A stretch of DNA of 64,000 bases from Algoriphagus winogradskyi (GTDB lineage Bacteria > Bacteroidota > Bacteroidia > Cytophagales > Cyclobacteriaceae): contig NZ_FXUA01000002.1 of NCBI RefSeq assembly GCF_900182815.1, positions 124,001 through 188,000 on the forward strand. The letters run 5' to 3'. The translations under genes and the position numbers were made by a program. Under the pieces are notes generated by a model, which was not told where the DNA came from, did no database searches, and saw only the letters and a list, made by a program, of their open reading frames with translations. Each line of letters opens with the position of its first letter. The stretch's first letter is position 1. Positions 18,235 through 24,713 of this stretch are shown here, piece by piece.

Positions 18235-20643
18235 CTACAACTCTCGGCTAAACCCAATATTATCCACTACCACAACTCCGGAGGTACTTTGATCAAAGAC
18301 AAACTTGATAGTCTTGATTTGGGTGGGAGAGAAGCTAGGGTTTGATTTGGCAAATTTTTCTAGGTTGAAAGCGAAGGTTTGAAATACTTTTTCCGATTGC
18401 TTATTTCCTTGTATAAAATCAGATTTCCAGATGGTCACGGAAATTTCACGCTGCAATGGAGAAAATTCACTCAATAAGAATTTGACAGATTGCCCAGCAG
18501 AATCTAGTAAGTGAATGGTGAAATCCAGAGGCTTCTTCGCTTTCTTCTCTTCAGTGTCATCTTCATCTGATTCCTCAACCTCTTCAAGTTCCTCGTCAGA
18601 ATTTTCTTCATCCACCTCTTCTTCAGTGTTATTATTATCATTAGCGTTAACAAGCCATTTTCCGGAGGATTTCGGGTTAGCATCTTCGGTTGATTCTGCC
18701 ATGGAAAACATCAAAACAATGGTGGAATCGAGCAAAAAAGCCTCAGGACCAAAGTTTAAACTGTAGCTGGCAATTAAGGAATCTGCGACAATGTCTATAG
18801 CCTTTTCATCTTTCAAACTATCTTCCAACTCATAATTCCATCCCAAAAAAGCTGCTCTCGAGCCTTTTTTCCCCCATTTCAATTGGATTTCAGCTTCCCT
18901 CCAAACCGATAAGTTCGTGGATTCTACACCCGCCGAATCAGTGGTTAGAGTTTTAACATCAAAATCCTCGTCAAAATTTGCCAGGGTTTGCAGGTTTGAA
19001 TCCTCAAACTGATTCAGGTAAATCGTCTCCGGAAGCCAATTCTTCCCTTTTCTGGCATCTAGGAAAAGTGGTAAATATTCCTTTTTCCCCTGCAAAGTAG
19101 CTTCAAGAAATGCTGAAATATAGACCTTGGCAATTTTCTGCTGTGTAGAATCATCAAGCTGCTGCTTAAGATTCAAAAGTCCCAGAAAAGGATTACCGGT
19201 ATCGTTATTTCCCCAAGAAGTATTGAATTGCCCGTGATTGGCACCATAAACATAGAGTCCAGATTTGAAATGATAGGAGGAATCCTGAAAGCTGATCCGC
19301 TCGTATTGCATAGACCCCATGAAGGAAGAAACATCCGCATCCTGAGCTCCGTGAATCACGAAGTAATTGATATCCTTCAATTTTGTTCTACTATCTCCTG
19401 GCTCGTATTGCCCATCTACAGGAGCGATGGCGACGATCGACTTGATGTTATAATGATAATCCAGCTTGACAGAGGCATCGTCCGGATAAAAATCCAATTC
19501 GTTTAACATAGCGGCGTGAGCCACTGCTTCTCCGCCTCTGGAATGACCGATCAAAGCTATCTTTGTGGTGTCTATTTTATTGAAAAATGGGTGATCTGAA
19601 CTTGAGTTCCAATCATGCCAAACCTTGAGATGCTCCAATAGCAACCAGCCTCTGGCATCATTTTCTTCGCTTAAGCCCTCCCTTATGTCCGTCCACGAAC
19701 TGTTGATGAAATTCTCGTCGACTGATACCAAAACCATTCCCCTTGAAGCCAATAGTTCTCCCAGGTAATCGTAACCAGGATCAGAATAATCCTGCATGCT
19801 ATGATTTCCATGAACTACTAAAACTAATGGGAATGGGCCTTGCCCTTCCGGGTACCAAACTCTACCATTGATTGGAAGCGATTTATCATCAAAACCCCAG
19901 TATTTCTCCCTCCACCAACCAGAAAAGCCCTTCCAGTTATCTAGAAAAGCAACTCCGTTCACAGAATCTGTTAAAAAATTAAAGGTTACTTTCTCAGCAA
20001 ACTCAGGTCTATGTTTGTCCTTTCCACTGCCATAAGTAATTGTTTTGACCAAATACTCTCCATTGTCTCCAGGTGATTTTCCCAAAATCGCCGGAATTTT
20101 GTCTGCAGTAAGTAATGCTGCATTTTCAATTGGATCTACATCCAAGCCAATAATAGAATAGTAGTATACTGAGGCTCCGATTCCAAAAAGAGCAATACAC
20201 AAAGCCAATGAAGCAACCATTTTTTTTGGTGTGGTCAATCTGGAGAAGCTCGAACGTACAAAGATAAAATATACCGCGCCGAGTATCGAAAAGAGCACTG
20301 CCAATAGTACTACCAATACCACCTGGAAATAAACTATCATAGCCAGAATAGGCAAGCACATAAGAAGCGCAAATTTGAACCCCCTAGGGATTTGGTAAAG
20401 AAGCTTTATAATCCAAACTCCCAACGCCCCCAGAAGAGCCATAACAATGATAGTCACTAGACCAAAAAGCAAATAGTACGGATCGCCTATCTGAAAAGAA
20501 AATATAACAACATTAAGGATAATCAATAAAACTGTGAATGCTATTAAGCCAAAGGCTGCGCCTTTAAATGCATAAAAACCAGGAGAGATAAGTGACAGCT
20601 TAGCAGTTATCCAGTTTTTGGCTTTCTTAATCCATTTCTTCAT
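18235..20643 (-). CDS. Membrane-anchored alpha/beta hydrolase (chlorophyllase/PETase-like fold)
   Basis: An 802-residue protein with four to five hydrophobic helices in the first 170 residues. A large extracytoplasmic region follows, containing an alpha/beta hydrolase: oxyanion segment LVLVVHGNHSMQDY, nucleophile elbow GHSRGGEAVAH with S368, a candidate acid in FVIHGAQDADVS and a histidine in YGANHGQFN. This resembles platelet-activating-factor acetylhydrolase, chlorophyllase and cutinase-like hydrolases. A low-complexity acidic linker (roughly residues 660-700, almost all D, E, N, S) separates the hydrolase part from a C-terminal beta-rich domain. Substrate unknown. The gene is transcribed alone and convergent with the AsmA gene. 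Confidence 0.78.
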   Translation of the reverse strand: MKKWIKKAKNWITAKLSLISPGFYAFKGAAFGLIAFTVLLIILNVVIFSFQIGDPYYLLFGLVTIIVMALLGALGVWIIKLLYQIPRGFKFALLMCLPILAMIVYFQVVLVVLLAVLFSILGAVYFIFVRSSFSRLTTPKKMVASLALCIALFGIGASVYYYSIIGLDVDPIENAALLTADKIPAILGKSPGDNGEYLVKTITYGSGKDKHRPEFAEKVTFNFLTDSVNGVAFLDNWKGFSGWWREKYWGFDDKSLPINGRVWYPEGQGPFPLVLVVHGNHSMQDYSDPGYDYLGELLASRGMVLVSVDENFINSSWTDIREGLSEENDARGWLLLEHLKVWHDWNSSSDHPFFNKIDTTKIALIGHSRGGEAVAHAAMLNELDFYPDDASVKLDYHYNIKSIVAIAPVDGQYEPGDSRTKLKDINYFVIHGAQDADVSSFMGSMQYERISFQDSSYHFKSGLYVYGANHGQFNTSWGNNDTGNPFLGLLNLKQQLDDSTQQKIAKVYISAFLEATLQGKKEYLPLFLDARKGKNWLPETIYLNQFEDSNLQTLANFDEDFDVKTLTTDSAGVESTNLSVWREAEIQLKWGKKGSRAAFLGWNYELEDSLKDEKAIDIVADSLIASYSLNFGPEAFLLDSTIVLMFSMAESTEDANPKSSGKWLVNANDNNNTEEEVDEENSDEELEEVEESDEDDTEEKKAKKPLDFTIHLLDSAGQSVKFLLSEFSPLQREISVTIWKSDFIQGNKQSEKVFQTFAFNLEKFAKSNPSFSPTQIKTIKFVFDQSTSGVVVVDNIGFSREL

Positions 20644-20732
20644 TTTTAAAAATAGTATGGTAATTCAAAAGTATTCCTAAGCTACTTTTTTCCTAGTAAA
20701 TAATAGAACCATCCACACTCTTTTCAGCAACA

Positions 20733-21014
20733 TCAGATAGTAGAAGGGCTTTCTTTTAACCTAAAATCCTTTATTTCTCTACCTTCCAATTGATTTTGCC
20801 ATCTATCCAATACTGGCTGCTCCAAGTGTGCTTCCCTATACTCATCAGGATTCATGATGGGGATACCTTTGATAATTGGGTAGATTCTACTACAGCTTGA
20901 ACAGTTTAGCCAGCCTTCTAAGATGTTTTCTTCTGCATTTTTGAGGATTATTTTTAAGGTTAAATCTTGCTTATCAAATGGACAGCAGAGCTTTTCTATC
21001 GTTTCTAGTTTCAT
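20733..21014 (-). CDS. Trm112-like zinc-binding protein
   Basis: Small protein of 93 residues matching the Trm112/YcaR (UPF0434) family: the N-terminal KLCCPFDKQDL and a second pair, CSSC, give a zinc-ribbon site, followed by the typical YPIIKGIPIM. Trm112 proteins are known as zinc-dependent activators of class I methyltransferases. This gene is the last of a TPP-riboswitch operon whose first gene is a class I methyltransferase, so the two may be partners (inference). Its start overlaps the ThiE-like gene by 4 nt (ATGA). Confidence 0.75.
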   Translation of the reverse strand: MKLETIEKLCCPFDKQDLTLKIILKNAEENILEGWLNCSSCSRIYPIIKGIPIMNPDEYREAHLEQPVLDRWQNQLEGREIKDFRLKESPSTI

Positions 21015-21661
21015 TTTTTTAAGTCAGTAAGTAATTGTTTGTATTGAGAAATGGCTGTCTCTGGATCTGCAGCTTTCATCACACCAGACACCACAGCGAT
21101 GCCATCAAATTCTAAGGGTTTTAGGTGTTCGATTCTTTGGGTAGTGATCCCACCTGCTAGGAAAATTGGGATGGATGTGAGTTTCCTTGTTTTTTGAACC
21201 GTTTCGAACTCCACCAAATCACAGCTATTTGCGGTCGATGAGGGAAACATGGAGCAAAAAGAGAGGTAATCCACATTGGCCCGAATAGCAGCTTTGATCA
21301 GGTTCAAGTCATTATTGATCGTCACGCCAATGAGTTTTCCTTGCTGTTTTAACTTAGGAAACGATACGGTATGATCAGGGGACAACTCGTCAAAATGAAT
21401 TCCATCCATGTCAAACAGCTCGGCCCATTCAGGATGATTATTCATTAAAATAGGAATTCCAGTACCTCTACAGATCTCTTTTATTTTACAAATAAGTGGT
21501 GCTACCTGAACCGAAGAAGGGAAATTATCCCAAATCTGCAGAGCGCAAGGTTTTGCCGAAATAGCTTTTTCCAATGATTCTAAAAGCGTGCTTTCTTCCA
21601 TCGAAGGATCAATCACCAGATATATTCCAGAGTTAATTTTCGCTTTTTCCTTCATTTCCAT
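21011..21661 (-). CDS. ThiE/TenI-family protein, divergent
   Basis: TIM-barrel protein of 216 residues in the thiamine-phosphate synthase/TenI superfamily. The overall pattern is preserved (GIYLVIDPS, MDGIHFDE, GVTINNDLN, FLAGGIT near the end), but hallmark ThiE residues are missing. LREK is replaced by LQIWD, the N-D pair by MNNH, and the FPTxTK phosphate loop by FPSSTANSC without the lysine. It may therefore be a TenI-like thiazole tautomerase or a neofunctionalised relative rather than a standard TMP synthase. It overlaps the ATPase-like gene upstream by 10 nt and the Trm112-like gene downstream by 4 nt, and lies in a TPP-riboswitch operon, which supports a thiamine-related role. Confidence 0.75.
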   Translation of the reverse strand: MEMKEKAKINSGIYLVIDPSMEESTLLESLEKAISAKPCALQIWDNFPSSVQVAPLICKIKEICRGTGIPILMNNHPEWAELFDMDGIHFDELSPDHTVSFPKLKQQGKLIGVTINNDLNLIKAAIRANVDYLSFCSMFPSSTANSCDLVEFETVQKTRKLTSIPIFLAGGITTQRIEHLKPLEFDGIAVVSGVMKAADPETAISQYKQLLTDLKK

Positions 21662-22707
21662 CCAGCTTTTAATGCATCAAAATAAGCTGCCCAATAGGGA
21701 TCAGTCTCCATATAGACTAAGGGAGAGGTAATCCCTGATTTTTGGCTTTGAATGCCTGCTATACTTTCAGTCACTCTTCCCACTTGAGTGCAGAGAATAT
21801 TTATTTCAGCAAGTCGCTTGATCACATCTTCAGATTTATTGCCATCGCAAGCAATGACCATGGATCCAGCACCTACGCAATATCTTGGATCCAGCCCAAA
21901 CAATTCTGAAATCGCTGCAGCTACATTGCCAATTGGTAATTGGTCAATGTCAATTTCACCGCCCTTATCCGAAGCTACAAGCATTTCATAGATTGCACCC
22001 AACACCCCACCTTCAGTGACATCATGCATGGCATGGATTTCCGGGTATTTCTTATCCGCTCCAGCTGCGCAAAGTGCATCTTGAAGCGAGGAAGTTTGGT
22101 AAAATTGCTCACACGCAGAATGGTAAATTCCCATCCCAAGCTTTTGCTTGATAGTTTGGGGAAAACTCATCCCCAATATAGCTGTAGCTGTCAATGCACA
22201 GGATTTCGTCACCAAAATGGCGTCCCCTTCCTGAGCTCCTGTGGAGCAAAGCATTTCGGATTCTTTTGCAATGGTGATCAACGTACCTCCTCCGGCAAAA
22301 GTCGAATTTTGTCCCTGAACAAATCCAGTATGGCCTCCTGTGATAGCAACCCCGATTTCGTGGCAATATCGATCGATAAAACTCCAATAGGTATTGAAAT
22401 CGGCCTTGGAAAGTGTATCCGGCAAATTCAAGACAAACTGTCCATACTGCGGTGCAAAGCCTGTCGTAGCCATATCATTGCCCATGAGGTGCACACTGAG
22501 CCAGGCGGACTCCTGCAATCCCAAAGAGGGAATCAAGGAAAGTGGATCGCTTGTAGTCGCCATCGCCAAACCTCCCGGAAGGGACGTAATAGCGACGTCT
22601 ACACCGAATGCTGGGCCTTGTTTTACTTCTTTTCGAGCAGCTCCAAATCTACCTGCGAGCAAATCCTGGTACCCTTCAAAGTTGATTTTACCGAGTTGAT
22701 CTGCCAT
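21652..22707 (-). CDS. AIR synthase-related (PurM/ThiL/HypE superfamily) protein
   Basis: Protein of 351 residues with the two-domain PurM-like ATP-binding fold. An N-terminal acidic site appears in AFGVDVAI, the segment HLMGNDMATTGFAP corresponds to the conserved N/D...MG region, and ITGGHTGF precedes GGGTLITIA. The second domain starts at GDAILVTKS and includes AMHDVTEGGVLGAIYEM and a late glycine-rich end. Superfamily members use ATP to form phosphate esters or anhydrides (PurM makes AIR; ThiL phosphorylates thiamine monophosphate). Motifs are closest to the generic AIR-synthase-related group; neither PurM nor ThiL identity is certain. It shares one base with the stop of the methyltransferase gene (TAATG). 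Riboswitch control suggests a thiamine-linked substrate. Confidence 0.78.
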   Translation of the reverse strand: MADQLGKINFEGYQDLLAGRFGAARKEVKQGPAFGVDVAITSLPGGLAMATTSDPLSLIPSLGLQESAWLSVHLMGNDMATTGFAPQYGQFVLNLPDTLSKADFNTYWSFIDRYCHEIGVAITGGHTGFVQGQNSTFAGGGTLITIAKESEMLCSTGAQEGDAILVTKSCALTATAILGMSFPQTIKQKLGMGIYHSACEQFYQTSSLQDALCAAGADKKYPEIHAMHDVTEGGVLGAIYEMLVASDKGGEIDIDQLPIGNVAAAISELFGLDPRYCVGAGSMVIACDGNKSEDVIKRLAEINILCTQVGRVTESIAGIQSQKSGITSPLVYMETDPYWAAYFDALKAGWK

Positions 22708-23429
22708 TATTCTACATCATTCAACTTGACATATAATCCGAAAAAGTCGCCATACGGAACACTCCATTGCTGGACAGGAAACCATTTTGGCAGACCTGTA
22801 CATGACCATTCAATTGTGTAATCTCTTCCTTCCAAAGCTTCCTCAATAATCTTAATGAGCGTCGCTGGTGTGTAAAAAGTAGCCGTGACATAGAACGGGT
22901 TTTTACCAAAAGCCTGCTGAACTCTTCTCCTAAGAACCTTTGGTGAATTTCGATTCATCATTCCCATTGCAATACCATATTTGGCAACACGGGCAGATTC
23001 ACGAATTACTTTCACAGGATCTTTGTAATACTCGAACGTAGTGATGAATGCCAGCGAGTCGAAAGTATGATCCTTGAAAGGCATGTAATGGGAATCAGCC
23101 ATTACCAAATCACCATCAAACAAATGGATAGCTTGGGATAGCATCAGAGGAGAAATATCGCCTCCTGTAGCTTTAATGCCAATTTCTTTCCACCAACGTG
23201 TAAAACGGGTGGTGCCACAGCCGAATTCCAAGAGTGTCTTTACTCGCTTGTCTTTGGACACCAACTGCTCCATGACCTTCTTTTGCCAGACTTCGGCGCG
23301 CTTGTATCGCCCTTCGTACCATAGCTCATAAGTATCTGTGTGTGCGCGGTTGAAAAACCACTCAGGTCGATTTTGCCAGTTTTTCTGCGCGTCGGGCAGT
23401 AATTCAAAGTTCTTTTTCTCTAGTTCCAT
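22707..23429 (-). CDS. Class I SAM-dependent methyltransferase in TPP-riboswitch operon
   Basis: Methyltransferase of 240 residues with a Rossmann core. Motif I is LLEFGCGTTRF (about residues 66-76), the acidic end of strand 2 is GGDISPLML, motif II is around LVMADSHYMPF, and TFDSLAFITTFEYY follows. The substrate is not recognisable, and it does not look like UbiE or BioC specifically. It is the first gene after a TPP riboswitch and is translationally coupled to three downstream genes, one encoding a Trm112-like protein of the kind that activates methyltransferases. Role in thiamine or related chemistry is inferred from regulation only. Confidence 0.82.
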   Translation of the reverse strand: MELEKKNFELLPDAQKNWQNRPEWFFNRAHTDTYELWYEGRYKRAEVWQKKVMEQLVSKDKRVKTLLEFGCGTTRFTRWWKEIGIKATGGDISPLMLSQAIHLFDGDLVMADSHYMPFKDHTFDSLAFITTFEYYKDPVKVIRESARVAKYGIAMGMMNRNSPKVLRRRVQQAFGKNPFYVTATFYTPATLIKIIEEALEGRDYTIEWSCTGLPKWFPVQQWSVPYGDFFGLYVKLNDVE

Positions 23430-23512
23430 AGGGAATTTAAGGTTGCAAAAATGTTAACTGCAATTCCTGCGGTCAGACAACCAAGAGAAAACAAAGGCGT
23501 TTTCTGGCTTTA

Positions 23513-23590
23513 GCATCCCTACGTTGGCATGATCCAAATCAGGTAATTCGGGTATTATCTCAGCCTCACCAAAAGGAAGGCACCCCGTGC
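23513..23590 (-). ncRNA. TPP riboswitch (THI element)
   Basis: Thiamine pyrophosphate aptamer, read on the minus strand. It contains the nearly invariant segments GGGGTGCC, GAGGCTGAGAT, ATACCCG, ACCTGATTTGGAT and ATGCCAACGTAGGGA in the right order and spacing. The short P1 pairs GCA at the 5' end with TGC at the 3' end. The start codon of the methyltransferase gene is 83 nt downstream. A weak stem (AGAAAAC with GTTTTCT) lies in between without a T tract, so control of translation initiation is more likely than termination. TPP binding should switch the operon off. Confidence 0.95.
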
Positions 23591-23598
23591 AATTGATT

Positions 23599-23606
23599 CA
23601 AATATA
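23599..23606 (-). promoter_or_regulatory. Candidate -7 promoter element of the riboswitch transcript
   Basis: On the minus strand this reads TATATTTG, a full match to the Bacteroidota -7 element TAnnTTTG, placed so that transcription would begin within a few bases of the aptamer's 5' end. No good TTG is present at the -33 position, so the call rests on the -7 match and location. Confidence 0.5.
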
Positions 23607-23673
23607 GGTGATTTTTCTTAGCCGTAAAATTCTCTCACCACACCTGTGGCTATTTTAGTTAAAATGGCTAGCA

Positions 23674-23702
23674 TAAAAAAACAGAGGCTTGTGACCTCTG
23701 TT
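23674..23702 (-). terminator. Rho-independent terminator of the small basic protein gene
   Basis: Stem AACAGAGG/CCTCTGTT with a 7-nt loop at 23680-23702, followed on the minus strand by a run of T residues. It lies 7 nt past the stop of the 37-residue basic protein gene and upstream of the riboswitch operon. Confidence 0.8.
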
Positions 23703-23708
23703 TGTTGA

Positions 23709-23822
23709 CTAATTATTTTTCTTACTTTCCTTTTTAGCGGCCTTTGCAGCACGCTTTTCCTTTAACGTTTTGGTAGCCGCAGATTTATCGTTCTTAGGTT
23801 TACCTTCTGGTTGCTTTGCCAT
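23709..23822 (-). CDS. Small lysine/alanine-rich basic protein
   Basis: A 37-residue reading frame from ATG at 23822 to TAG at 23711-23709, rich in lysine and alanine (it begins MAKQPEGKPKNDKSAATK and ends ESKKNN), with no acidic cluster and no signal peptide. A well-formed terminator begins 7 nt after its stop, which supports a real, separately transcribed gene. Basic proteins of this kind could bind nucleic acid or ribosomes, but no function is assigned. I recall similar short proteins in related genomes but could not check. Confidence 0.65.
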   Translation of the reverse strand: MAKQPEGKPKNDKSAATKTLKEKRAAKAAKKESKKNN

Positions 23823-23931
23823 AGTTTCATTTGAGAAATGATGTAACTGATTCCTGTTAAGGTAGTGGGAATTCTGCGACTCCCAACCTGAGTCAACAAC
23901 TATTTTTTAGCGGACAATCTACCAGGAATCC

Positions 23932-24387
23932 TTACTTGACTGCAATAAAAATATCAACCTCAGAATTATCTCCTTGCTGCGATTTGGAGCTATAGACTTC
24001 AAAATCTGAAGTATATTTTCTGTCTATTTCAGAATCCTTGGACCAGATTTCCTGCCAAGTTTGGACGACTGCCTCAGGCATTTTTCCAGCAGCTACAAAC
24101 TTGATATGACTGCCTCCATCGAATTCTCTGGCTACAAGGCCTTTGGCTACATTTTCTAAGCTAGATACTTGATATCCTATTAGGCAAGTATATTCTCCAG
24201 TATAGTCAGATTCATAATCAGTATAAATAGCGTAAATATCGTCATTAAGTTTTCCTGAAATTTTTGCTCCAACTTGCTCTTCAAAAAATCTTCCCCAAAG
24301 AGCTCCTAAGTCTTCGGCTGCTTTTCCGGAAGAATTAGAAGTTCGTGTGGTAATTCCTATAATTTTAAAAGGGGCTATACTGTGCAT
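23932..24387 (-). CDS. GyrI-like (AraC effector-binding) domain protein
   Basis: Stand-alone small-molecule-binding domain of 151 residues, of the GyrI-like/AraC_E_bind type. It shows the duplicated SHS2-type pattern: an N-terminal strand around FKIIGITTRT, IYAIYTDYES and YTCLIGYQV in the centre, then a second half with REFDGGSHIKFVAAGKMPEAVVQTWQEIW and a final DVDIFIAVK-like strand. No DNA-binding domain is present. Such proteins act as ligand sensors, sequestrants or cyclopropanoid hydrolases; which applies here is unknown. Monocistronic. Confidence 0.8.
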   Translation of the reverse strand: MHSIAPFKIIGITTRTSNSSGKAAEDLGALWGRFFEEQVGAKISGKLNDDIYAIYTDYESDYTGEYTCLIGYQVSSLENVAKGLVAREFDGGSHIKFVAAGKMPEAVVQTWQEIWSKDSEIDRKYTSDFEVYSSKSQQGDNSEVDIFIAVK

Positions 24388-24654
24388 CGTGTTTTTGGTT
24401 ACTGTTAAAAGCTTTAGTCTTTTAAAGAAGCAAGTTAAACCAAAAAGGACTCTATGATCCCAGTTAAACTTTAAGATAATTACAGACTCTGATCTACATT
24501 TCTATCAGTTCGGTCATTAAAAAATAGAACTAGAGCAGCTTTTTCATGAATTAGATCATTATGAAATACTATTAGGTCAAAATTGAGCCCTCATTCGCTC
24601 GAAAAATTAAGGACTTGTGCTCTCCGCATTTTATTTGTGGACTCTGCGGATAAA
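24388..24654. other. Intergenic spacer without recognised gene
   Basis: The 326-bp gap between the GyrI-like gene and the acyl-CoA dehydrogenase gene has no convincing reading frame or RNA motif on either strand. Its right end holds the dehydrogenase terminator. A short possible stem (TCCGCA and TGCGGA near 24622-24650) is weak. The first part should contain the GyrI-like gene's promoter, which I could not pin down. Confidence 0.5.
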
Positions 24655-24693
24655 ACCAAAAAAGCCTCCGAACTCTTTCATTTCGGAGGCTTT
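24655..24693 (-). terminator. Rho-independent terminator of the beta-oxidation operon
   Basis: A perfect 12-bp stem AAAGCCTCCGAA/TTCGGAGGCTTT (24661-24672 and 24682-24693) with a 9-nt loop, followed on the minus strand by a T-rich tail. It lies 21 nt past the stop of the acyl-CoA dehydrogenase gene. Confidence 0.9.
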
Positions 24694-24713
24694 GGTACTC
24701 AAGTTATCACAAC

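Noticed and set aside
18515..18766. A serine-rich 83-codon plus-strand frame
   Set aside because: It is antisense to the acidic D/E linker of the hydrolase gene; the serine run is a reading-frame artefact of that low-complexity DNA.
21940..22821. A 293-codon plus-strand open frame antisense to the ATPase-like and methyltransferase genes
   Set aside because: It is opposite two genes with clear domain motifs, its product has no recognisable domain, and the operon structure and riboswitch fit the minus strand.
24606..24654. A possible TCCGCA/TGCGGA stem as an independent RNA
   Set aside because: The stem is short with a long loop and has no supporting promoter; the region is better explained by the adjacent dehydrogenase terminator.
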